A DNA stretch of 19,271 nucleotides. Origin: an uncultured Bacilli bacterium. GTDB lineage: Bacteria; Bacillota_I; Bacilli_A; RF39; UBA660. The notes beneath the pieces are model-generated. The model worked only from the letters and a program-made list of their open reading frames with translations, searched no databases and was not told where the DNA came from. Location: positions 1 through 19,271 of the forward strand of contig CAKONX010000016.1 of the NCBI GenBank assembly GCA_934098345.1, written 5' to 3'. This document shows positions 1 to 5,860 of this stretch, in pieces; within the stretch, counting starts at the first letter, position 1; each line of letters starts with the position of its first letter. The position numbers and the translations under genes were made by a program.

Positions 1-233
1 GCACCAAGTTTTTGAATTCCTTCTTTATCTACTTTAGATATGTCTTTTAATGTTACTTTAAATCTTGACATATTTACTTTAGTATCTAGAATATTATCTT
101 TTCCTCCTAGATATTGTACTAGTTTATTAATCTCTAAGTTAAAGTTTTTATGATTTAGTTTTACTATAACTAAAGATATAATAATTAAAACAACTGCAAT
201 TATACCATATTGTATCAAATGCGTTAAATTCAT
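1..233 (-). CDS. Membrane-anchored PTS EIIB-like protein (N-terminal part, cut by window start)
   Basis: Translated by hand from the minus strand: ATG at 233-231, preceded by a GGTGAT Shine-Dalgarno site, and open to the window edge (77 full codons). Residues 8-25 form one transmembrane helix. From about residue 36 the protein matches the glucose-family PTS EIIB domain without gaps: LVQYLGGKDNI, then SRFKVTLKD, then SKVDKEGIQKLG. In this family the segment after the GGKxNI motif carries the phosphoacceptor Cys (DACITRLRV). Here the aligned residue is Asn54 (TKVNMSRFKV), so the copy should not be able to accept a phosphoryl group. It is probably an EIIB-like sensor, scaffold or degenerate copy rather than a transport subunit. 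The C-terminus lies outside the window, so further domains cannot be excluded. Confidence 0.7.
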   Translation of the reverse strand, partial: MNLTHLIQYGIIAVVLIIISLVIVKLNHKNFNLEINKLVQYLGGKDNILDTKVNMSRFKVTLKDISKVDKEGIQKLG

Positions 234-283
234 AAATTAATCACCAAAACAATCATACTATAAAAAAATGAAAAAAGCAATTA

Positions 284-312
284 TTGACTAAGAGTTTAAA
301 TAAATATATAAT
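284..312 (+). promoter_or_regulatory. Sigma-A-type promoter of the RDD/yidD pair
   Basis: A TTGACT -35 box (284-289), a 17-base spacer and a perfect TATAAT -10 box (307-312) place the transcription start near 319. The AGGAAG ribosome site begins at 319 and the GTG start lies at 332, so the leader would be only about 13 bases. The TTG that could be read as an upstream start codon at 284 is the -35 box. Confidence 0.75.
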
Positions 313-331
313 TTTATTAGGAAGTGATTAT

Positions 332-1147
332 GTGAAAAGAATAATATATAGAATACTTGCTTATATAATAGATATTTTATTAGTAACTATACTTACTTTT
401 GGATTAACTTATTTACCTTGCTTTAAAAATACAAACCAAAAAGTAGGAGCATTTTATGTAAGTTTATCTACAAATGAAGTAATGTATAATAATTTAACAA
501 ATATATTAGATGATTATTATGAAGATGCTAAAATAAGTGAATCAGAAATGGCTGAAATAAATGATAAATATGCAAATTATGCTGAATGTTTTAAAGATGT
601 TAAAGTAGAAGAAGAAGTCACTAATAAAATGAAAAGTGATATTGAAACTAACATTAAAAAGACTTATGTAGATATAAAAAATAATTATAGCCATGAAATT
701 AATAAATGTAATGTAAGTCAAAGTATAATTGGTATAGTTCTTTATATTTTATATTTTGGTGTATTTCAATATTTTATGAAAGGTCAAACTTTAGGTAAGA
801 AATTATTTAAATTAAAAGTTAAAAAATGTGATGATTCTAAAGTTTCTTTAATAAGTTATATCATCCGTAGTGTACTTGTATGTGAAATACTTATAACTGG
901 TCTTGATTTAATTTTCTTACTAACAATGAATAAAAGTATGTATATAACAAGCAATTATTGGATTTTACAAGTTAAATATATTTATGAAATACTTTTTATT
1001 GTAGTAATGATTATAAGAGATGATAATAGAAGTGTTCATGATTTACTTCTTAATACATGTGTAGTAAGAATGGATAAAGAAGGAAATGAAATAAAAGAGC
1101 AATTATTTGAAGATAAAAATGAAAAAAATATTAATAAAACTAATTAG
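332..1147 (+). CDS. RDD family membrane protein
   Basis: A protein of 271 residues. The N-terminus has the RDD-family pattern Arg..Ala...Asp (RILAYIIDILLV) in the first transmembrane helix. A roughly 100-residue polar loop with two Cys follows, then a second helix and the second family block GQTLGKKLFKLKV, a third membrane region, and the closing VHDLLLNTCVVR. RDD proteins are small integral membrane proteins, some linked to ion or solute transport and stress; the substrate cannot be read from this sequence. The GTG at 332 is chosen because AGGAAG sits 7-8 bases upstream; an in-frame TTG at 284 is part of the promoter. The polar loop is longer than in minimal RDD proteins. The gene overlaps yidD by 29 bases, which suggests translational coupling. 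Confidence 0.85.
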   Translation: MKRIIYRILAYIIDILLVTILTFGLTYLPCFKNTNQKVGAFYVSLSTNEVMYNNLTNILDDYYEDAKISESEMAEINDKYANYAECFKDVKVEEEVTNKMKSDIETNIKKTYVDIKNNYSHEINKCNVSQSIIGIVLYILYFGVFQYFMKGQTLGKKLFKLKVKKCDDSKVSLISYIIRSVLVCEILITGLDLIFLLTMNKSMYITSNYWILQVKYIYEILFIVVMIIRDDNRSVHDLLLNTCVVRMDKEGNEIKEQLFEDKNEKNINKTN

Positions 1148-1325
1148 GTTATATCAAAGTACACCATTAAAATCTCATTCAAGATGTAAATATATTCCAA
1201 GTTGTTCAAATTATGCAATAGATGCAATAAATAAATATGGAGCTTTTAAAGGAAGTTTAAAAGCTATATGGAGAATTCTTAGATGTAATCCATTTTCTAA
1301 AGGTGGAATTGATATAGTAAAATAA
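1119..1325 (+). CDS. yidD: Membrane protein insertion efficiency factor YidD
   Basis: A 68-residue protein with the whole YidD signature: an amphipathic N-terminal helix (KKILIKLIRLYQ), then SRCKYIPSCSNYAIDAINKYG, then KGSLKAIWRILRCNPFSKGG. The conserved Cys residues are at 23, 29 and 56. YidD is a small membrane-associated protein that assists the YidC insertase. The ATG at 1119 is preferred over an in-frame TTG at 1107 because GAAG lies 6 bases upstream and the protein then starts at the family's usual point. The start lies inside the 3' end of the RDD gene. No yidC, rnpA or rpmH neighbour is visible, so this copy is outside the usual rpmH-rnpA-yidD-yidC cluster. A terminator follows immediately. 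Confidence 0.95.
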   Translation: MKKILIKLIRLYQSTPLKSHSRCKYIPSCSNYAIDAINKYGAFKGSLKAIWRILRCNPFSKGGIDIVK

Positions 1326-1346
1326 CGTGTTAAAAACACGTTTTTT
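1324..1346 (+). terminator. Rho-independent terminator after yidD
   Basis: A perfect 8-bp stem (AACGTGTT 1324-1331 with AACACGTT 1335-1342) closes an AAA loop and runs into a T tract at 1341-1346. The left arm overlaps the yidD stop codon. Confidence 0.85.
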
Positions 1347-1374
1347 GTCTGTAAAAATGTATTTATAAATAAAA

Positions 1375-1435
1375 TGTAAACATTTACACATAATATTAAT
1401 ATTAAATATAATATACAACAAAAATGTTGTATACT
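1375..1435 (+). promoter_or_regulatory. Promoter region of the DUF6273 protein gene, with upstream inverted repeat
   Basis: The inverted repeat TGTAAA-CA-TTTACA lies at 1375-1388. Exactly 41 bases after it is the -10-like TATACT (1430-1435), preceded by TTG. The leader ends in TAGAATGGTGTGTATATAA before ATG 1461. The operon at 12185 has the same elements at the same spacings: TGTAAA-N4-TTTACA, 41 bases, TTGTATAAT, and a TAGAAGGGTGTGTGTAATT leader. Neither has a good -35 at 16-18 bases, which suggests activator dependence, with the repeat centred near -61. An alternative reading, TTTACA 1383-1388 as -35 with TATAAT 1407-1412 (18-base spacer), is possible for this gene but is not conserved in the other. 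Confidence 0.5.
1412..1433. repeat. Perfect inverted repeat overlapping the -10 region
   Basis: TATACAACA (1412-1420) and its exact reverse complement TGTTGTATA (1425-1433) flank AAAA. The right arm overlaps the putative -10 hexamer at 1430-1435. This is compatible with a repressor operator or with a 5'-end hairpin if transcription starts upstream. It is not present at the homologous promoter at 12098-12160. Confidence 0.6.
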
Positions 1436-1460
1436 TGATTATAGAATGGTGTGTATATAA

Positions 1461-2645
1461 ATGAAGAAAAAGAGTGCAATAATAGTTGCAATTTTAATAA
1501 TGGCAATCGGGTTTGCTAGCATTAGTACAACTTTAATTATAAATGGAAATGCAAGAGTTTCTGAAAATACAGATGACTTTTCTGTAATATTTACATCTGC
1601 TTCATTGGATGGGCAAGATGTATATGCAAATGTAATAAGTCAAGATAAAAAAACAATAACATTTGAAACAAATAATTTAAAAACGCTTAATCAAACTTCA
1701 ATACTTTCATATGAAGTAACAAACAATTCAGCAAATTATGATGCTGAAGTAAGTGTTAATTGTAAAGTAAAAGAAAATACAATAGCAAAATACACAAGTA
1801 TCAAGAATGAATTAGAAGGAAATGCAACGAAAGTATTGGCAAAAGAAAGTGTTAATGGAACTTTAACTATAACCTTAAATAAAACAGCTACAGAACAAGT
1901 AAGAGAAGAGTATGTATGTACACTTACATTTAATGCAGTAGAAAGAAATGAATTAGGACAAGGGATTCCGGATCCAGTATCATTTACAACTGATAGTTGG
2001 GAAACTATTCAAAAAGCAGTTCAAACCGGAAATACTGATGTATATAATGTAGGAGATATAAAGACAATTGAATTAACTAATTTCGGAACTCATACATTAC
2101 GTATAGCAAACAAAAGTGAATGCGAATCTGAAACAAGTGAAACAGCATGTGGATTTGTAGTTGAATTTGCTGACTGTATAAATGAAACAATTATGAACTC
2201 TACAAATACTAATGTTGGTAGCTGGAAAGTATCTACAATGAGAACATATTTAAATAATACTATTTATTCATTCTTACCATCTGATTTACAAAACGTAATT
2301 GTTTCAACAAAAGTAATTACAGGACATGGAAGTGCAGAAACAACTAATTCTGAAACACAAGATAAATTATATTTATTATCAGCTAAAGAAGTTTGGGGAA
2401 CTGCTCAAGATGATACAGTAAATACAGAAACAAGACAATTGGATTATTATAAGAATCAAGGAGTAACGGTAACTAGCTATGCAGCAGCAGTAAAAAAATA
2501 TAATGGAACAGCTATATTCTGGTTTTTGCGTTCTCCTTATTCTGGAAATGATTCGGCATTTATCCGTGTTGGTTCTTTAGGTAACTGGAGTGGTAGTGGA
2601 GCAAGTGGAAGTAACCATGTATCACCTGCATTTAGAATTGCATAA
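1461..2645 (+). CDS. Secreted protein: TasA/pilin-like N-module fused to a DUF6273-like C-type-lectin-like domain (candidate DGR variable protein)
   Basis: A protein of 394 residues. Residues 1-28 are a Lys-rich start plus one hydrophobic helix (AIIVAILIMAIGFASISTTL). Residues ~30-165 form a beta-rich module nearly identical in pattern to the stand-alone protein at 13601-14203 (ENxDDF, then LDG/VDG, LKTxxQTS, EVTNxSxNYDAxVSV). From about residue 170 the sequence follows the DUF6273 pattern: SWETIQKAVQTG, VYNVGDIKTIEL, GSWKVSTMRTYLNN, KLYLLSAKEVWG, then WFLRSPYSG at residue 354 and SPAFRIA at the end. Between WFLRSP and SPAFRIA lies a Ser/Gly/Asn-rich run whose composition (~42% GC by hand count over 2521-2640) exceeds the rest of the gene. 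The layout WxLRSP...variable...PAFRI recalls C-type-lectin-fold tails used as DGR targets. GGTGTG at 1449-1454 serves as the ribosome site. Display on the cell surface is inferred. Confidence 0.75.
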   Translation: MKKKSAIIVAILIMAIGFASISTTLIINGNARVSENTDDFSVIFTSASLDGQDVYANVISQDKKTITFETNNLKTLNQTSILSYEVTNNSANYDAEVSVNCKVKENTIAKYTSIKNELEGNATKVLAKESVNGTLTITLNKTATEQVREEYVCTLTFNAVERNELGQGIPDPVSFTTDSWETIQKAVQTGNTDVYNVGDIKTIELTNFGTHTLRIANKSECESETSETACGFVVEFADCINETIMNSTNTNVGSWKVSTMRTYLNNTIYSFLPSDLQNVIVSTKVITGHGSAETTNSETQDKLYLLSAKEVWGTAQDDTVNTETRQLDYYKNQGVTVTSYAAAVKKYNGTAIFWFLRSPYSGNDSAFIRVGSLGNWSGSGASGSNHVSPAFRIA

Positions 2646-2674
2646 AAATAACCACTTAATAAGTGGCTATTTTT
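2644..2674. terminator. Bidirectional terminator between convergent genes
   Basis: AAAATAACCACTT pairs with AAGTGGCTATTTT around an AAT loop, with a single A/C mismatch. A-rich and T-rich flanks on the two sides let it terminate both the plus-strand gene ending at 2645 and the minus-strand gene ending at 2673. Confidence 0.85.
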
Positions 2675-3773
2675 ATCTTATAGGTTTATTTTGAAGTTCA
2701 AAATCAATAACATTATCATTTGTTAACATTGTATAAATATATGCACATTTTAGTTCATAATCTTTTATTATTGAATTTACAGAAGTAATCTTTGTTACAA
2801 TTGGAAGAGTTACTTCTTTTTTTATACTATTTAAATATTCTTGACCTTGTTTATTTAAACCTAAAATACGAATGTATTCATTTTTTGTTAAGACGTTTTT
2901 ATCTTCTTTAGTAAGACCAATAAGAATATGCATAAGCATTCTTTTAATTCTATTATAAGTATATCTTTTAGATTTAGTTTTTTCTATTAATTCATCAATT
3001 GTTGTAACTTCATTTATTACTTTTTTTAGTCTATTATCTATACCTTCATCAACTGTTAAATACTTACTTAAATCATGATCAGTTAGTATTTTATATTTAA
3101 GTAAATTAAATAGTTTTTCTTCATCAATTGAATTTATTTTACCTTCAGGAATATATTTTTTTATATCAATATTTTCTTTTAATTTATTTCTTATATTAGA
3201 TGCCGATATAATATCTTCATTACTAGATAAATCATGAAAGTCATTTGTTCTTTTTATAGAAATAGGTTCTATATTATATTTATTTTTTAATATAGCTTTA
3301 ATATATGATAGAGCTAGAATATCATTAGGTGTATCAATATTTGTATTAGTTACTTTATTTAAGGCTGTTGGGTAATTTATACCTTCTTTTAAATAATCTT
3401 TTATTTTATAATCATTTTTTAATTGTTCTTGTGCTATTTTCTTTAAAGTATTTATATCATTAGATTCAGAACCAAAAACTATTTTTCCTACATGTAGTTC
3501 ATTTAAAAGTTCAATCGCGCTTGATGCAAATATATCTGCAGATGATGATGAAAAGAAGAAAGGATGTTCAATAACTAAATCAACTCCGTATTTTAATGCC
3601 AGTCTTGTTTTTTCTTCTTTAGATTCAATAGAAATATCACCACGTTCTAAAAAATATCCATTTAAAACTAAAATAATTATATAATTTGGATAAAGTTCTT
3701 TTATTTTATTTATATGATAAACATGGCCATTATGAAAAGGATTATATTCACACATTATTCCAATAGATTTCAT
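2673..3773 (-). CDS. tmcAL: tRNA(Met) cytidine acetate ligase TmcAL
   Basis: A protein of 366 residues, slightly short of the usual ~390-400. Residues 9-17 carry the family signature EYNPFHNGH with the HxGH-type nucleotide-binding motif. Further family blocks are IEHPFFFSSSSADIFASSAI, VFGSESNDI, and SASNIRNKLKEN, the S-x-S-x-x-R ATP-binding element. The family (formerly DUF795/YlbM) activates acetate with ATP to make N4-acetylcytidine at the wobble position of elongator tRNA-Met. The ATG at 3773 has a strong GAGGTGA site just upstream. It is divergent from the deoxyribosyltransferase-like gene, with a shared ~75-base intergenic region; a TATAAT (3800-3795, minus strand) is a likely -10, though its -35 is weak. 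Function is assigned by family. Confidence 0.92.
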   Translation of the reverse strand: MKSIGIMCEYNPFHNGHVYHINKIKELYPNYIIILVLNGYFLERGDISIESKEEKTRLALKYGVDLVIEHPFFFSSSSADIFASSAIELLNELHVGKIVFGSESNDINTLKKIAQEQLKNDYKIKDYLKEGINYPTALNKVTNTNIDTPNDILALSYIKAILKNKYNIEPISIKRTNDFHDLSSNEDIISASNIRNKLKENIDIKKYIPEGKINSIDEEKLFNLLKYKILTDHDLSKYLTVDEGIDNRLKKVINEVTTIDELIEKTKSKRYTYNRIKRMLMHILIGLTKEDKNVLTKNEYIRILGLNKQGQEYLNSIKKEVTLPIVTKITSVNSIIKDYELKCAYIYTMLTNDNVIDFELQNKPIR

Positions 3774-3800
3774 GATTCACCTCTTTTTTTCTTTATTATA

Positions 3801-3830
3801 TTAACATAAGTTAAAAAAATATGCTATAAT
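3801..3830 (+). promoter_or_regulatory. Extended -10 promoter for the deoxyribosyltransferase-like gene
   Basis: TTAACA (3801-3806), an 18-base spacer, and TGC-TATAAT (3822-3830), an extended -10. The start would fall near 3837, immediately before the AGGTGAGG ribosome site at 3838-3845, so the leader is about 12 bases. Confidence 0.65.
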
Positions 3831-3848
3831 CTAAAGTAGGTGAGGCGT

Positions 3849-4277
3849 GTGAAAAAGAGAATTTATTTTATTCATTCTAGAAAGATAGATTATAATGACT
3901 TAATATATTTACCTGTTCTTAGAAGTGAAGCATTACATACTCATGAATTAATGTTACCTGAAAGTGAAAATTTAAAAAACGTTTATTATAAAGACTTAAT
4001 AAATGATGCTGATTTAATTGTTGTGGAACTAAGTAATCCTGATATTGGATTTAATATGGAACTAAAACAAGCAATTCTTTCTAGAAAGCCAATTTTAGCT
4101 CTTGCTAATAAAAAAATTGGCTTTGATATGAAATATCAAAAACTTCTCAAAAATGTTTATGGTTATGAAACAGAAAAAGAATTTAGAGAATATGTTGAGA
4201 AATTTGTTTTAAAACATGAAAAAGATCCAAGAGCAGATGTTGGTACAATAGTTTTAGGCAATATAAAAGAGAACTAA
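3849..4277 (+). CDS. Nucleoside 2-deoxyribosyltransferase-like Rossmann-fold protein
   Basis: A protein of 142 residues from GTG 3849; AGGTG at 3838-3842 gives a 6-base spacing. An in-frame GTG at 3840 lies within the ribosome site itself and is rejected. The fold pattern is a first beta strand RIYFIHS, then NDADLIVVELSNPDIGFNMELKQAILSRKPILALAN. This resembles the NDT family block in which the acidic residue of the G-x-x-x-E-x-x-x-A segment is the glycosyl-accepting nucleophile; here Glu71 fills that place. The protein is close to the usual family length, but the early substrate-binding motifs are not obvious. It could be a nucleotide-salvage enzyme or a nucleotide-sensing relative. Its stop codon overlaps the stop of the convergent gene at 4274. 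Confidence 0.55.
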   Translation: MKKRIYFIHSRKIDYNDLIYLPVLRSEALHTHELMLPESENLKNVYYKDLINDADLIVVELSNPDIGFNMELKQAILSRKPILALANKKIGFDMKYQKLLKNVYGYETEKEFREYVEKFVLKHEKDPRADVGTIVLGNIKEN

Positions 4278-4579
4278 AGCTCTCTTATATCAAGAATAGA
4301 TGTTATATCTATTTTTTTATTGTCAATTGTTATCAAGTATTTTTGACTTCTTCCAATAATAGTTGTTTTAAATTCATCTTCTTTAGTTTTTATTAATACA
4401 TTTAATTTATAAACATAGCTAGAAGAATTAAATAAGTCATTTATTTTCTTTTCAATCATATATGGACTTTGGGTTACTTGACTAGTTACTTCTTCTTGAT
4501 TCTTTTCACTATAGAAGACATTTTGACTAATATTATTAGTTTTTATATTACTATTTTGAAATACTTTTGGTAAATTCAT
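4274..4579 (-). CDS. Small protein of unknown function, faintly GerQ-like
   Basis: A 101-residue protein with ATG at 4579 preceded by TAGGTGGT, a good ribosome site. The N-terminal ~35 residues are Asn/Gln/Ser-rich and probably disordered. The C-terminal part has a short helix (PYMIEKKINDLFN) followed by a beta-rich segment with YKLNVLIKTKEDEFKTTIIG and LITIDNKKIDITSILDI. This order (disordered start, helix, beta domain containing a Gly-x-x-x-K/R-x-x-I turn, and a closing SILDI) is reminiscent of the spore-coat protein GerQ, but sequence identity is low and the assignment is tentative. No signal peptide or membrane segment is seen. It is divergent from the SEDS gene with 56 bases between starts, and its 3' end overlaps the preceding convergent gene by 4 bases. 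Confidence 0.6.
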   Translation of the reverse strand: MNLPKVFQNSNIKTNNISQNVFYSEKNQEEVTSQVTQSPYMIEKKINDLFNSSSYVYKLNVLIKTKEDEFKTTIIGRSQKYLITIDNKKIDITSILDIREL

Positions 4580-4635
4580 ATAACCACCTACAATATAATA
4601 TGTTTAATATTTCAATTTATGAGTAAAATAGTACT

Positions 4636-5670
4636 ATGAAAAATAATGGTTTAATAATAATATTAATAATAATTTTATCTATATTTAGTATGATTAATTT
4701 ATACAATTATGATTCTTTTCTAATGAAACAAATTATTTGGTATATAATTGGTTTTATAATATATTTTATATTTAAAAAAATGAATAAAAAATATATATTT
4801 AGATTTTCTATATTACTTTATATTGTTCTCAATGTATTACTTTTATATTTACTTTTATTTGGTAAAGCTATAAACGGAACAAAAGCTTGGATAAATATAT
4901 TTGGTAGTTCTTTTCAACCTAGTGAATTTATGAAAGTTATTCTTATTATAGTTTTAGGATATACTTCAACTAAAAAACATTACTTAATTAAATCAATTAT
5001 TTTAAATCTTATACCATCAGTTTTAACTTATTTAGAACCCGAAACTGGTAATGTTATATTTTATATAATGATTTTATTTTCAGTTATATATTATAAGAAT
5101 CCTAGTAATCAATTCTTTAAAAAACTTTTAGCTTTCATTATATTTATGGGAAGCATTGTTTTTTCTTTAACATATTATTTTAGTGATTTATTTATATCTT
5201 TATTTGGAAATAATATATTTTATAGAATAGATAGAGTTGTAAGTTTATTTACAAATTCTAGTTATCAATTAAATCAAGCACTTATGTCAATTGGATCTGC
5301 TTATTATTTTGGTGGATCATATGGGGCATTTATACCTGAGGCAATAACTGACTTTGCATTTGCTCTTTTAATTAGCAAAATAGGTTTTGTAGGAATAGTT
5401 GTTTTTTTAATCGTTAATTATATGTTGGATTTAACTTTGATAAAAAAACATTCAAGCAATTTTGGAATAATGAAAACAATTACTTTTTCATTTGTAATAC
5501 TTAAAATAGTTCAGGAAAGTATACACATGCTTATGAATATTGGTTTATTTCCAATTACAGGAATTACTTTACCATTTATATCTTATGGTGGATCTAGTAT
5601 TCTTTCTTATTTTTTACTTATTGGTGTTATTAGTAATAGTAGTAAGGATTATAGTTTGGATATGGAGTAG
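4636..5670 (+). CDS. SEDS-family peptidoglycan glycosyltransferase (FtsW/RodA/SpoVE-like)
   Basis: A 344-residue polytopic protein with the ordered SEDS motifs: GTKAWINIFGSSFQPSEFMK (PSE at 95-97), a second block LEPETGN where the family usually has a PDxGT, YQLNQALMSIGSAYYFGG, AITDFAFALLISKIGFVG with the essential Asp at 239, and PITGITLPFISYGGSS (306-320). These enzymes polymerise lipid II with a class B penicillin-binding partner, which is not seen nearby. The length is slightly short. FtsW, RodA and SpoVE cannot be told apart from this sequence. No Shine-Dalgarno site precedes ATG 4636; a TAAAAT at 4624-4629 would place transcription start on the ATG itself, so leaderless initiation is possible. 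The 3' end overlaps the convergent Tyr-rich gene by 41 bases. Confidence 0.92.
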   Translation: MKNNGLIIILIIILSIFSMINLYNYDSFLMKQIIWYIIGFIIYFIFKKMNKKYIFRFSILLYIVLNVLLLYLLLFGKAINGTKAWINIFGSSFQPSEFMKVILIIVLGYTSTKKHYLIKSIILNLIPSVLTYLEPETGNVIFYIMILFSVIYYKNPSNQFFKKLLAFIIFMGSIVFSLTYYFSDLFISLFGNNIFYRIDRVVSLFTNSSYQLNQALMSIGSAYYFGGSYGAFIPEAITDFAFALLISKIGFVGIVVFLIVNYMLDLTLIKKHSSNFGIMKTITFSFVILKIVQESIHMLMNIGLFPITGITLPFISYGGSSILSYFLLIGVISNSSKDYSLDME

Positions 5671-5818
5671 GGTTATAATAAACTGGTCTAGGTCTTGATA
5701 AACCTACGATAGCAGCACCACCTAATCCGCCTAATAAGAATGGAACAGCAAATCCAAATCTGTCTTGATAGTACATATTATTATAATTCATATAGTTAAA
5801 AGAATTATAGTTTGGCAT
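5630..5818 (-). CDS. Tyr-rich miniprotein with a Gly-rich hydrophobic core
   Basis: A 62-residue protein with ATG at 5818 preceded by a near-perfect AAAGGAG site, which argues that it is a real gene. The N-terminus is Asn/Tyr/Met-rich, residues ~22-40 are a hydrophobic Gly-rich stretch (GFAVPFLLGGLGGAAIVG), and the C-terminus is Pro/Tyr/Asn-rich, ending in four Tyr. Miniproteins of this shape occur in Firmicutes and are often called coat-like, but no function is established from sequence. Its ribosome site lies in the 3' arm of the terminator hairpin that follows the metallophosphoesterase gene. The last 41 bases are antisense to the SEDS gene. Confidence 0.7.
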   Translation of the reverse strand: MPNYNSFNYMNYNNMYYQDRFGFAVPFLLGGLGGAAIVGLSRPRPVYYNPTPYPNYNPYYYY

Positions 5819-5822
5819 ATAA

Positions 5823-5860
5823 AAAACTCCTTTCTATAAGTAGTTTATGAAAGGAGCTTT
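5823..5860 (-). terminator. Terminator hairpin that also contains the next gene's ribosome site
   Basis: On the minus strand GCTCCTTTC-ATAA pairs with TTAT-A-GAAAGGAG around a short loop and is followed by six T. It begins at the metallophosphoesterase stop codon. The 3' arm GAAAGGAG is the Shine-Dalgarno site of the Tyr-rich gene, whose ATG follows the T run. On the plus strand the same hairpin is followed by CTTTATTTT, so it may also stop read-through from the SEDS gene. Confidence 0.75.

Noticed and set aside
284..331. TTG start codon for the RDD protein at 284, adding 16 residues
   Set aside because: The TTG is part of a clear TTGACT -35 box with a TATAAT 17 bases later, and it has no ribosome site. 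GTG 332 has AGGAAG at the right distance and starts at the family's N-terminus.
1375..1388. TGTAAACATTTACA read as a CcpA (cre) catabolite box
   Set aside because: It lacks the central CG and the cre spacing. The matched copy at 12098 has four A in the centre, so it does not behave as one fixed cre-like palindrome.
1461..1560. SipW-type signal peptide of true TasA
   Set aside because: The helix and beta module are TasA-like in outline, but the diagnostic cleavage context and a sipW gene are not seen. I keep only 'TasA/pilin-like'.
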